A stretch of 64,000 bases of DNA from Perkinsus olseni (taxonomy: Eukaryota > Perkinsozoa > Perkinsida > Perkinsidae). A program made the position numbers and the translations under genes. The DNA lies in the NCBI GenBank assembly GCA_013115135.1, contig JABANP010000134.1:1-64000 (forward strand), given 5' to 3'. Every line of letters starts with the position of its first letter. The first letter of the stretch is position 1. Shown one piece after another: positions 1 through 10,848 of the stretch. A model generated the notes under the pieces. The model worked only from the letters and a program-made list of their open reading frames with translations. It did no database searches and was not told the origin of the DNA.

Positions 1-3000
1 TATACGACATTTGTAGTTAGAGTAGGTCTGTCGATTACCGCTGTTGTTGTATTGAGAATTTGACGGTATGGATTTTGTTGAATGACAAACTTTATTGCAT
101 TAGGGTCGCCTACGCGGGATGCTGCGACATAAAGTTGTCCGTGGCTGAAGACTGGTTCGGGGAGGAAGACACCTACTTGATATAGTATCGACTTCCGTTG
201 CAGTGTCCGTTTTTTGGGTCTAGGTTGCGGAGCAACATTATAGGGGTATTAATTTTGAGGTGTAGAAGATGCGGTGGTAGCCCTGAAGGAGTTAAAGAGT
301 TTAGGAATTCAGTCGGTATTGGTATTGAGTTGTCTTGATCAGCAATTGAGTCTGCGCTTGGGATAATATATAATTGTCCGGGAATGCGTTGTATTATTCG
401 TTCGTTTATTTCGTCAATAGCCGTGTTGGTGGGGCTCAGTATGGCTCTGTCGTGGAACCATGTTGCAGTTTCTTGTTGGATTTGTTGTATGCCGTCGTAA
501 ACGAAATCTATAAGCGGTTCGTAAGAAGTACTGTTTATTACTAATCGTGGTGGTATTTGTATTATTCCTGAGTTTTGTTGCAATTTCGGTGGTGATTTTA
601 TTGTTCCATCACCCAGGCGTAGGAGCCACTGTGCGTAGTCATCGATGTCGTGTTTGTTTGTTGGTGTTTGAAGTCGTTTACATCTCATATTTGTTGTTAG
701 ATTCAGTATTGTAACTGAATGCCATAATGAAGATTTGCATATGCATGAGTTTACTATCTGGGGTCTTGTGGCCCGGCGAAGGACTGGCGTAACCTGTCTG
801 AAATCGCCGGCTAATATTATGAGTTTCCCACCGAATATTGCGTTGGAGTTGAGTAGATCTCGTAAGGAAGCGTCTAGGGCCTCCAAAGACCATCTGTGTA
901 TCATGGGAGCTTCGTCCCAGATGATGAATGGTGCTTTGATTAGTGCTCTACCTGTTTGGGAGCGTGGTGTAAAGTTACATGTTGAGTGGGGTGTTGGGGG
1001 TATTGGTAATTTTAGCAGTGAATGGGCTGTTTTCGCTGATCTGAGTAATGTTGCGGCGACGCCGGAACTTGCACATGCGATGGGTTGTTGTCTGCGGTAT
1101 TGTGCTCTTGCTAGAAGCAAGTTGAGGAGGTATGTTTTTCCTGTCCCTCCTGGTGCATCTAAGTAGATGAAGGCTCCAGATTTGTTGTCAATTTTGTTGA
1201 TAATGAAGTCATATGCTTTTCGTTGATCTGATGTTAGAGTTGTTTGTGAATTTTTGATGAATTGCTTTAGTTGTTGTTGTGTTTCTAGTGGTTCGTCTTT
1301 GTTTGTTGGTACGTTTAGGAGATTGGTTAAGTTTGTGTTTTGGTGACGGTTCAGTAGTGATTGGTAAGTAGTGTGCAGAGAGTAGTCTTGTAGATTTTTA
1401 GAGTGAGTCTGCAAGCGGATTGCTAGGTCGTTGAATAGTGCTAATTGAGTTATTTCATTTATTGTGTCGATAGATAAGTCATTAGAGTGTAGATTTTTTT
1501 GTATTGTGTATATGAAATCTTCACCCAATACTCTTGAGTTGTCGTGTATGAGTTGTTTTGGGTTGGATGGTTCACAAAAGATGAGTATTATTGTTAGGAG
1601 AGCTCTAAGGGAAGCAGGTGTTGATGTTATTGCTGCTTCTTCTATGCATCTATTCCATTCCTGATCGTCTTGTAGTAAGTTGAGTGCGGCACAGGCTTGT
1701 TGATATGTATCATGTATAATGCCGTTGACTGTTTTGAGGTCATCGAAGGAAGTTGCTCCTTTTACGTGGTGGAGTAGCAGTCTTAAGAAGTATCTTTCAC
1801 CTTCAGCGGGATTTGCCATGTATACTCTGCCTAGTGTTGTTCCAATATTTGATTTTCTCTTAGACCATATATAGCGGTTTCCTGATTTGATCCATTCGAA
1901 GTAGCGTGGGAAGTCTGGATAGAGTAGTGTTTTTGCAATATCATGGTATGCATGTGTAGGACAGTTGCATTCCAGATATGCTGTGAGTTTAGTTACAGGT
2001 GGGCCATTCGCCGTTGCAGCGAGGAATTCATTTTGTGGGTAGTAAATTAGTTGTTGGTTAGGGAGGTGTACCGGGAGTCTTTCAACGGAATGCGATCTGT
2101 CATGCAAAGGGAATTTGAATAATCTCCATATTGCCTCAGTACTTCCGACATACCTTGTTTCTATGAAATTCGTTATTTCGTCAACTACAGGTTGAGCGGT
2201 TGGGTTTGTATTGATAGGATGATTTGAGGATGATGCTGGTGTAGTAAGGGTCGGGGGAGGGTGGGTAGTATTGGATAGAGTGATCATTGCTCGATCATGT
2301 CCTTTGAAGATGTATTTGTATAAATACTTGACTGCTTTTATACTGGCGCAATATTCTATATTAACATGCGCATCGTATCTGCATGTTAGCCAAGGACAAT
2401 AGGGGACAACCCATTGATTGGTTACGTTAATAGTTCGCCCATTACGGCGACGTTTGGTGAAAGAAAATCCACCTTCATCTGGAGATCGTCTTTTGTATTG
2501 TGGGTAGCTATCTTGGCCGATTATCGTTTCTGATGTATAAGGTTTTGGAAAATGTTTTTTGCAGTAGCCGTTGTTCATGCAGTTAGCGTTTGGATTGTGT
2601 GCTCCGCATGGTTCGTGAATCATACATCGGGTGATAATGGAGTGGAGTTTGGGGTATTGTTGAGGATTTGGTATTTCTGCGGATATGAGGTTGTCAATTT
2701 CATGTACCGAGAATTGTTCACGTCTTAAAATAAGTAAAAGGTGTAGGTGAGGCAATCCACGTTTTTGAAATTCAATTGTGTAGACGAATGCAAGAAGTGG
2801 GCCGAATATTCCCTGGCGTACGTCTTTTATAAGTCGTTTACATTTTAATTGAAATACCCGAGATATGATGTCGGGTCGATTGGTGGGTTTTTGGCCTGGT
2901 TCTAGTGCTTTTGTGATTTCAGGCCATGCTGGGTTACATGTCATGGTTATGAATAGATGGGGACGCCCAAAATGTCTTACTATCGCCATAGCGTCATGGT

Positions 3001-4308
3001 ATAGACCTATCATGCATCGTGGTCCTCCTGTGAATGACGCTGGTAATAGTATTCTTTTTCCTGCGAGGTGTCCTTCATTGTTATCTACAGCGTCTATAAG
3101 TCCTGCATAGGATTCACTTCTTAACTGATTTTGATGTGTTCGTATCCAAGTTAAACGGCTATTTTCTATTTTGACATACATATCAGTAATATATTGTTCG
3201 AAAAGACGGCATCCGTGGAGCAGTGGGTTGAAGTGGTCTCGTTTGTGAAGAAGATAGGCTTAGTAACTGCAAGCTGTTAGTTTCCTAGTAGTGTTTGTTT
3301 GTCGTAGCTCCTCATGCCAACCATCGGTTCCGAAAGGAAAGAATAGTGTGTACTGTAGTGGATCATAACTTCTGTGGAGTTCAGATATTTTAGTGAGGTT
3401 GTCTCCGTAATCGTGTAAGATTATACTCCTTGGATGTGCGTCCTCGGTGCCGTGTATGAGTATTGCTATTTCGGTGTTGTTTGTGTCAGGTGAATTGAAG
3501 CACCCTCTGTGTGCATCAGACGGTTTGACGTTGGGATGTATGATGAGGTCAGTGTTGGTGGGGTTAAGAATATTGTTAGTTAGTAAGTTATGAATAGAGC
3601 GAAAAGATTTAACGTATGGATTTATGTTATTGAGTAATTATTGTAAACTGTGGAGAATATATCGATTCAGTTGTTGTTTGGCAGGTGAAGCATTTAAACG
3701 ATGATGCAGTTGCTCGAAATTGTCATACAAATAGGTTTGGATTCCTCGCGGAGGCGAGGAAGCATTCGTATAGAGCGGCCCTATGTACCGATGAATTGCA
3801 CCGTGTATTGTATATGATTGCGGTGCTGTTCCCGGAAGAATAGGATTATCACAGTTCATTGAAGCCATGCTCAATGCTGCATTATATGCTCTTATTCTGC
3901 TCCGAAAGGTCTTACTTGTTCGATCTTGCGATAGTAGTAGGTCTTTTAATAAAGGCGGTGGGGTTGGCGGTCGTGGTAACTGAGGGTGAAAGTCACTTAT
4001 TGCGTTAAACCGTAGATTACCTGTACACTGCCGTTTTTGCAGCAAATGTCCCCGAATAAGTTCTGACCATGTCGTCTTGTGACACGTTCGTCTTTGAACA
4101 TGTGGCTTCCGCAGAACGGACAGCGTTCATCCTGGGAGCCAATGGAGTAGTATAAGTCTTCGTCGTTTGAAGCAGATGTCGCGGTAGCGGGTATAAGTTG
4201 ATCTGACGCTGCATTGAATAGTCCTTGAGTGGTCGGCGTAGTATTGGTCGTTGGATAGTGCGTTATCTGAAATATGTTGTTCGTCAAATATTTGCATATG
4301 TGAGGCAT
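1..4308 (-). pseudogene. Helitron Rep/helicase, broken, runs off left edge
   Basis: Rolling-circle transposase of a Helitron, reading right to left. In order: a zinc-finger-like segment with CPFCGSH and CCKNGS (about 4170-4030); a helical N-part; the family block RSYDPLQYTLFFPFGTDGW (near 3350); the HUH nickase motif GLPHLHLLLIL (near 2750); then a Pif1-type helicase with Walker A GGTGKT, Walker B WDEAP and the AGDFRQ motif (1140-780). The longest open stretch is 173-3181 (1002 codons). It is broken: in-frame TAA codons at 3638-3640 and 3260-3262, and after NGSRYYIK a TAG at 173-175. The downstream helicase motif GVFLPEPVFSHGQLYV resumes at once in another frame, so roughly 60-70 residues expected between NGTR and this motif are missing. 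The reading also needs a 41-bp intron at 3980-4020. Family assignment is firm; loss of function is inferred from the breaks. Confidence 0.93.
3980..4020 (-). other. Short intron inside the Helitron ORF
   Basis: On the minus strand the segment begins GTAATC and ends CCCTCAG, 41 bp long. Removing it joins the zinc-finger part (ending NGSVQ) in frame to LPRPPTPPPLLKDLLL, the order normally seen in Helitron proteins. Length and borders match the introns of host genes in this window. Confidence 0.75.
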
Positions 4309-5850
4309 GGGCTTACATGACGTTGCGGTAAGTACATTGTAGTTGTGTTGTTGTTGATTTCGTGGAGAGGTATTGATTGTTGAGGCTGTGCATCAGGGAT
4401 GTGGGCTTCGGCCAGCATATCATACATATGCGAGGTAGGTAAAGTAGAGTAATCCTGTTGTGGTAAGGGAAAGTTTTGTAATCGATAATTTGTAAGGGGT
4501 TCACTTCGGTCGCTTACTGTTTGTGATGGATCCATAATAATGATGTCATGAAGTATTGAATGTGCGGCTTGAACTTGATTTTGCTGTGGCTGAAGTGTGT
4601 GACACATGAGGAATGGGGCTTATATACTATAGTAGCTTACTCTTCGTGTTGGATCCATCATTATGGTATGTGCTGAATTGCTGTGTTGTATGTTAGAGGT
4701 TGCAGGTATTTCATTGGCTTGAGGAGGATGGGGTCGATTGCTCTGAAGAAGAATTTGTGAACCGGTAGGATATTTAACGAATGGATGCCGAGCATGGATG
4801 GGAGAGTATTGCAGGTCATGATGTCTTACTTGAAAGTGGGTGTTACGATAAGGATTCGTCCTGGGTCGTTGAAGGGGACGTCGGGCTGAGTGAGATTGTC
4901 GTAAGGGATTGGGTATGTTGGCTTCATGTAATTGTAGTTGTATGTTTGATGGCATTGACGTAGGATGTTCCTGAATAATGAATAGTGTATTTAGTTGCTA
5001 AGAATGAGTATGTTATTTTTTGGCTCACTGTTTGGGATGGATCCGTGAGGATGATTTCATTGAGCATTGAATTCGGGTGTTGAGCCTCGTCGACCTGAGT
5101 TTGAGTTGTGTAAGAGATAAGGGATGCACATTGTATAGTATAATAGCTTACTGTTTGTGTTGGATCCATCATTATGGTATCTGCTGAATTGCTGTGTTGA
5201 TTGTTAGAGGTTGCAGGTATTTCATTGGCTTGAGGAGGATGGGGTCGATTGCCCTGAAGAAGAATTTGTGAACCGGTAGGATATTTAAGGAATGGAAGCC
5301 GAGCATGGATGGGAGAGTATTGCAGGTCATGATGTCTTACTTGAAAGTGGGTGCTACGATAAGGATGCGTCGTGGGTCGTTGAAGGGGACGTCGGGCTGA
5401 CTGAGATTGTCGTAAGGGATTGGGTATGTTGGCTTCGTGTAATTGTAGACGTATGTTTGATGGGATTGCCTTAGGATGATCCTGAATAGTCAATAGTGTA
5501 TTGAGTTGCTACGAATGAGTATGTTATGTTTTGGCTCACTGTTTGTGATGGATCCGTAAGGATGATGTCATTGAGCATTGAATTCGGGTGTTGAGCCTCG
5601 TGAACCTGAGTTTGAGTTGTGTAGCAGATGAGGGATGCACATTATATAGTATAGTAGCTTACTCTTTGTATTGGATCCATCATTATGGTATCTGCTGAAT
5701 TGCTGTATTGATTATTGGTGGTTGCAGATACTTGATTGGCTTGAGGAGAATAGGTTTGAATATGCTGTTGTGGTAGTTGTCGAATAGGTGCTTGGGACGG
5801 AGATGAAGGTGCATTATGTATCTGAAATATACATGTCAAGATGAGAAAGC
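4309..5850 (-). repeat. 511-bp tandem repeat upstream of the Helitron ORF
   Basis: The landmark GGATCCATCATTATGGTAT starts at 4651, 5162 and 5673, exactly 511 bp apart. A second landmark, GATGGATCCGTAAGGATGAT or close variants, recurs about 511 bp apart near 4527, 5039 and 5550. The first two units are almost identical; the third diverges after about 5700. Each unit encodes on the minus strand short peptides around MDPTQTVSYY and TDPSQTVS, in pieces of 60-190 codons. Because 511 is not a multiple of 3, copies lie in different frames and cannot form one long ORF without introns. It may be the repetitive 5' part of the Helitron or carried DNA. Confidence 0.8.
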
Positions 5851-6135
5851 AGGTTGAAGGGAACGTACAATATTATTTTGCATATATGGTGCACTCTGAT
5901 TCGTGAGGGAGGCTCCTAAAGTGATTGAATTATAGGCCTTAATCTTGGAATAGGATGAGGTATGAAAGACGGAGCGCGTTGGAGTGTAATAGGAATTAGA
6001 AGTAATAATAGCTAAGGAGGGAATGCAGCAAGAATTGCGGATAACTCTAGGCGAGTGCAAATGACATGTCATAGTTCTCATGGGCGTATTGACGTACGTA
6101 ACATGGTCTTATCTTCATAGTGTGAGCACCATTCT

Positions 6136-7105
6136 TCACTCCATCAGCATATCCATCAATAGTCTCCTTTTACGGGGACGTTGAAATACGAAGTTGTCAT
6201 GATCATCATCATCATTGATATTCAATATATGATTAGCAGACATATCGCGGGAGAAGCCGTAAAAAGGGAGGAGCGTGGTAGACAGGATAGGTATAGGAGT
6301 GGTATCCTGTCCAACCTGGTTCTCTTTATCGGAAGTAGTACTGTCGTCGTCATTGTTCTCCTGAGTCGTACTGTCCTCAGACGTAACGATGTCATCGTCA
6401 GTCATACTGTTCTCAGATCTGATGACGTCATCGTCCGTCATACTGCTCCCAGATGTGATGATGTCATCGTCCGTCATACTGCTCCCAGATGTGATGATGT
6501 CATCGTCAGTCATACTGCTCCCAGATGTGATGATGTCATCGTCAGTCATACTGCTCCCAGATGTGATGATGTCATCGTCAGTCATACTGCTCCCAGATGT
6601 GATGATGTCATCGTCAGTCATACTGCTCCCAGATGTGATGATGTCATCGTCAGTCATACTGCTCCCCAGATGTGATGATGTCATCGTCAGTCATGCTGCT
6701 CCCAGATGTGATGATGTCATCGTCAGTCATACTGCTCCCAGATGTGATGATGTCATCGTCAGTCATACTGCTCCCAGATGTGATGATGTCATCGTCAGTC
6801 ATACTGCTCTCGGATGTCATGATGTCATCGTCAGTCGTCATGTTGTTGGTACTCTCTTTGTCGACTGAATTATGAACTTCACTGAGGTTGTCCTCCTTTT
6901 CCTCGCCGTTGAGTTCATCGTCAATGACAGTAATTTCAGAATAGACGCTACCTGTGTCGGCGTTGCACTCGGTATACATATTGTCGTTCATGTTGATCGT
7001 AAGGGTAGTATGGACACATGGGCGGTCGCTCTTATGCACATGAAGTGGCATGTTTGTTGCAATATGAGATGCAGAACTTGCGACAGGAGAGTCTTCGGTA
7101 GACAT
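6136..7105 (-). CDS. Acidic repeat protein with basic C-terminus (frame break)
   Basis: No family recognised. From MSTEDSPVASS at 7105 the protein reads an acidic N-part, then about 13 copies of a 12-residue repeat of the type SSMTDDDIITSG, then an acidic Ser/Thr-rich part and a basic end with RPRKRRLLMDMLME. The basic run resembles a nuclear localisation signal. The two halves lie in different frames: one repeat unit has CCCC where all others have CCC (near 6663-6667), shifting the frame by one. This may be a real mutation or a sequencing error. The C-terminal KRR cluster and acidic middle resemble the next two genes upstream, suggesting a local gene group. No Cys-pair domain is visible in this member. 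Confidence 0.5.
6391..6842. repeat. 36-bp coding minisatellite, about 12.5 units
   Basis: Unit GTCATCGTCAGTCATACTGC continued by TCCCAGATGTGATGAT, 36 bp. About 12 full copies run from 6391, with a degenerate half copy before and a partial after. Units differ by a few substitutions only, mostly at the ends of the array; one unit is 37 bp because of an extra C. Confidence 0.95.
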
Positions 7106-7235
7106 AGCAGTGGTGGGAAGTAGATGTTAGCTAAGAGCAGTGATGGTGAGAAGATGATTATGAGCAAGTAATGGCCATCCATTGGAAACGCGAGTGCAAA
7201 ATTATATGAACAACATGTATGTAGTCATGGTTTTC

Positions 7236-7916
7236 TCACTCTATAAGAATACGACGTCTTTTACTCGTACGTCGGCCACCGCCTATGTTCATGTTCTCTT
7301 CAACAGAAGGACTCTCATGATTGTCGTTGCCGCTCGGAGGGTTGCTTGAAGAACGCTGAAGACCGTGAGAACAATGCTTGTCATGTTTAGGAGTGACGGC
7401 CTCAGTGTATTGAGAACGTGGAGTGACGGCCTCAGTGTATTGAGAACGGTCGAGAGCGACCTTGCCAGCGTTAAGAGCATGATCCTGACTATCGGCGGCA
7501 TGAGTTGCAGCGTTGCGATCGGTGTCATCATTGTCAGTCACAGTGTTGAGCTCAGAGTTGCTCTCGGGGGGAAATCCGTGAGCAACCTGGAAAAGGAAAT
7601 TTAGACTGAAAATAGCAATGGTATGAGAAAGAATTACGAAACCTACCTTTTCTTCTGCGGTCATAGAGTTCAAGAATTCATCCCCACAATCGTTGCATAC
7701 TCTTATGTAAAACCTTTTCAAACGGCGGTTTTGGGCTGTTTGAGTATCTGTGAAAGGTTGATTTGAGGGCAAAGGATAGTTGTAGTAATTTGGCGATGAT
7801 AAGAGCGAGTGTACCTGTACCAGTGTTACCTGCCGAAGGATTCTCACTGATAGGATAGGAGGGTCGATATCGGTGAAAGACGTGCAAATAGGACATATGT
7901 GCAGCTTTACCGGCAT
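7236..7916 (-). CDS. Small Cys-pair protein, paralogue B (one intron)
   Basis: Begins MPVKLHICPICTS at 7916. Exon 1 has two CxxC pairs, CPIC and, about 65 residues later, CNDC in the segment RFYIRVCNDCGDEF, which looks like a small zinc-binding domain. An intron of about 60 bp (7590-7650; GTAGGT...TTTTCCAG) follows AEEK. Exon 2 starts VAHGFPPES and runs into an Asp/Asn/Ser-rich tail with a tandem duplication of SQYTEAVTP, ending in a basic TSKRRRILIE. The next gene upstream has the same domain, intron place and ending, so the two are paralogues. Function unknown; a nuclear or nucleic-acid role would be inference from the basic tail and Cys pairs. Confidence 0.65.
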   Translation of the reverse strand: MPVKLHICPICTSFTDIDPPILSVRILRQVTLVQVHSLLSSPNYYNYPLPSNQPFTDTQTAQNRRLKRFYIRVCNDCGDEFLNSMTAEEKVGFVILSHTIAIFSLNFLFQVAHGFPPESNSELNTVTDNDDTDRNAATHAADSQDHALNAGKVALDRSQYTEAVTPRSQYTEAVTPKHDKHCSHGLQRSSSNPPSGNDNHESPSVEENMNIGGGRRTSKRRRILIE

Positions 7917-8052
7917 GTCGGATTATAATAAGTAGCTTCAATGATGGAAAGGGAAGTTAATATTGGTGAACTCAACAATGAATGAACCACGGTATTAAAT
8001 AGTATTAAAGATTAGTTATCATGAAGGCGTCCATGTCGGTACAAACGTCGCG

Positions 8053-8737
8053 TCAACGTCGAGATATACGTCGTTTCTTGCTCTTTTTACTATTGGAATG
8101 TTGGTCCTTGTCAGCGATGGTGTTGTCGTTGTTGGGGAACTCGTCAGCGATGGTGTTGTCGTTGTTGGGGAACTCGTCAGCGATGGTGTCATCTTTGTTG
8201 GTGAACTCCTCGTTGTCTTTCGCGCATTCCTCCTTGTTGTTGGTATTGCACTTGTCGTGGTCGTTCGTGTCCTTCGCGGATTCATCGTTGTTGTTTGTAT
8301 TGCACTTGTGCTTGTTCGTGTCCTTCGCGGATTCATCTCTGTTGTTGGTATCGCAACTGTCGTGGTTGTTCGTGTCCTTCGCGAATTCATCGTTGTTCTT
8401 GGTGGATTGGTTGTTGTGGTAGTTGTGCTCAATCGACGTGTGGTCGGTGTGGACAGGGTCAGCGTCGTCGGAAATGGCAGGGGACGCTAGGAGTGCCTGC
8501 TCAGATGTGGCAGGGGAAAACCCCCAAGCTATCTGAAAGAGAGGAGAGAGTAGGAAGGAATTATAGAGAAAGACTCACGCGCTCGTCGTTGTGCATGCCG
8601 GGGGCATAGGCTTCTTGACATGAGGCACAGGCCTTAATGAAGAAGCGGACGCTGCCCCCGGCACGCTTTGCATGATCGTCGTCGCAGGAGACATCGGGAG
8701 GGATGCAGAGTGGGCAGATGGGGATCGATGTTGGCAT
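8053..8737 (-). CDS. Small Cys-pair protein, paralogue C (one intron)
   Basis: Starts MPTSIPICPLCIP at 8737. Pairs CPLC and CASC lie in the segment RFFIKACASCQEAY, matching paralogue B. After NDER comes a 46-bp intron (about 8528-8573; GTGAGT...TCTTTCAG); exon 2 begins IAWGFSPATSE against VAHGFPPESNSE in B, so the splice site is conserved. The tail is built of Asn/Asp/Lys-rich repeats (DESAKDTN-type and NTIADEFPNND) and ends KKSKKRRISRR, stop at 8053-8055. Another frame of this tail gives a Thr/Arg-rich ORF; it is rejected because only the acidic frame continues exon 1 and ends like its paralogue. The repeat array starts just 70 bp upstream. Confidence 0.65.
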
Positions 8738-8808
8738 TAGAGAATAGCGCAGGGATTCAACTGTGAGAGGAAGGGTAAAATCGGCAACATTGCGACCGAA
8801 GGGGCTGG

Positions 8809-9842
8809 GTGGACGGTGGAAAAGCGGCGATCCCACCCCCACCCATTCACACACTGTTCGCCCGCGCGGGAGGGGCCCGTGCGGGCGCGCTTTTCGGGTG
8901 ATCCTCACCGCTTGATCCTACTACCAGACTGCAGCAACGAAGGGTCTTTTCGCTGTTTACCATTCAATTTTCCTCAAACTTTGCACGATTACACATACCC
9001 CGAAAAATCACATTCGACTTGTCCCGGTGTCAATCTATAGCCTAGTTAGCTCAAAATAAGTGTGTAAAGTTACGTCACTACGGGACAATCGCTCCGCTCA
9101 CGTCACGCCGCATGTTTTGCACTTTTCGCTCTTTGCATCGACGTCACGCGCGTATATCTCCACAAGGCGGGAGCCCTGTGCTGGCGTGAAAGTTCGTAAA
9201 CAAACTTCTAGCAACCTGTTCAACGTACTGGCCGACTATCCGCTTCGTATGGCGCCAACTGCGCTCCACACACCGTGCGGGAGCTTGCGTACGTCGTTCG
9301 TGGACTACCACGGCTCCCATATGCTCTATGCTCCCCCGAACACATCTTTCGTCCATGAGCATATGCTGTTTTCCACTCTTCCCTCGCATATATGCCTCTA
9401 CAGAGCTGTACACCGTCCAGCTCGCTCGGCGGGCGCGCGCTAAATGCACCGCACATCATGGCCGCACGACAGGGACAGCCGCGCGCGACGTACAACTGCG
9501 CAGCTTCGTTAGCGCACGCCCACCATCCTACGAGCGTCAACCATTACCTTTTGCGGTCCGGGTAAGAGACCACGTGTGGGCGCTTACCCGGACCGCTCTA
9601 TGCGTATCAAGTTCCCCGCTGTATTTCTGTGTCACTCTGGTTCTTTAGCTCGGATGCTCGTCGATCGCTTCGCTGCAGTCCTGCCCGGTCGCCCGATGGG
9701 GTACACGACTGCAACGACCGTCCGGTACAATTTCGGCGGCGACGAGCCTCCCGTGCCGTCTCTCCGACCTCTCCCTGCTACCTCTGCGATAGTTCTTGCC
9801 CCTATTTAAGCTTCTAGCGGCCTCTGGGCGTTCGGTCTCTAG
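8809..9842. repeat. Array module P, copy 1
   Basis: Starts GTGGACGGTGG and ends GGTCTCTAG. Carries the landmark AAACTTTGCA at position 167 of the module, several TGACG/CGTCA boxes (9069-9150), one GCGCGCGCTAA box (9433) and a perfect 14-bp-arm hairpin (9553-9596). Near-identical to 13629-14666, about 4.82 kb away. No convincing coding frame; ORFs here are short and differ between copies. Confidence 0.9.
9553..9596. other. Hairpin in module P, copy 1
   Basis: Arms GCGGTCCGGGTAAG and CTTACCCGGACCGC are perfect 14-bp reverse complements around a 16-base loop that itself contains CCACGTGTGG. The same hairpin is preserved at 14377-14420. Confidence 0.95.
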
Positions 9843-10848
9843 GTGGACGGGGGTTTAGCGCCATGCTGTATGCCCAGGGAAATGTCGCCGAGCGGGAAGG
9901 GCCCCAGCGAGGCGCGCGCTAAATGGTCGGGAGAGTGACCGTCTATATCTAAAGGTTCCAAGCTATACCCAGACACCCTTCTCGACTCCCAGCCGTTAAA
10001 ATTCGCTGAAACTTTGCAAATCGACTCTACGTATACTAAAATGGTGTCACTGCTATATCTCGTCTCAAACGAAACGTTTACACCAAAACACTAACCTATT
10101 TTCATGGGCCGCGCGCGTGACGTGGCGCAAAAAAAGAGACAGAACTACGCTCCGCCTTCAGAATGATCCACGTTTGACACTTTGCGAATCCTCGTTGTAG
10201 AGTACTGAAATTGAACGGATTTCGCTTGGGCCTTCGCTACAATACTCCACAGTGCCTACAGACCCATACCCTATCCGCTCGAACGCTCAAGGCTGCTGGC
10301 TTTGCCGCAGGAGCCACACTTGGGGGTTACGGGCGCGCGCTAACATACGCAAGAAAGGGCACGCCACAGCCGCGTCAGTGCGGTTATACGACATGAGCGA
10401 GTTACCACCGGTCCGCTGCAGGCGGTGGGTTGTTCGGCGTATAAATAATATCCTGCTATTCATACTTTTGACTCGCAAGTCCAACACTTCTTTCGGGGCG
10501 CGCGCTCCGTGCTACTGCGCATCGTCAACCGCGCACGCCCGCCATCGCCTGTCAGACGGTTAGCGTAACCTTGCGATCCGGGCAGGGTCCCCACTTGTGG
10601 GGGAGCCCGGATCGCCACCCTACCGACACCTGCGTTTCACCATCCCATCGTAAATCGCGCCACTTGCATCGCCCGGTCCTAGACTCGATGTATTGGCGCT
10701 CGTACGTTTCAAGCGTAGCGACCTGCAGACGTAGAGGCTGTGGACACTACTCGACTCCCCCATCGGCGTGACTTTCACGAGCAGCGCGTTCCTGCAACGC
10801 GTTTTTCTCTCATTTTTCCGCTCGCGGCCTTAGGACGTCTTTCTCTAG
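9843..10848. repeat. Array module Q, copy 1
   Basis: Starts GTGGACGGGGGTTTAGCGCC and ends CTTTCTCTAG. AAACTTTGCA lies at module position 167. Contains three GCGCGCGCT boxes (9912, 10333, 10498), a TATAAATA stretch (10439-10446) and a hairpin about 235 bp before the end (10573-10615). Further copies at 12582 and 14667. Confidence 0.9.
10573..10615. other. Hairpin in module Q, copy 1
   Basis: Outer arms GCGATCCGGGC / GCCCGGATCGC (11 bp, perfect) and inner arms CCCCAC / GTGGGG. Same position and general plan as the P hairpin; repeated at 13353-13395 and 15843-15885. Confidence 0.95.

Noticed and set aside
735..3110. Plus-strand ORFs inside the Helitron
   Set aside because: Antisense shadows of the helicase and Rep domains.
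6181..6875. Plus-strand ORFs across the 36-bp repeat (VILLPDVMMSSS type)
   Set aside because: Antisense of the repeat; the minus strand continues into non-repetitive coding sequence at both ends.
8019..8432. Thr/Arg-rich minus-strand ORF and two plus-strand hydrophobic ORFs
   Set aside because: Other frames of the Asn/Asp-rich tail of paralogue C; only the acidic frame joins exon 1 and ends with the basic tail of its paralogue.
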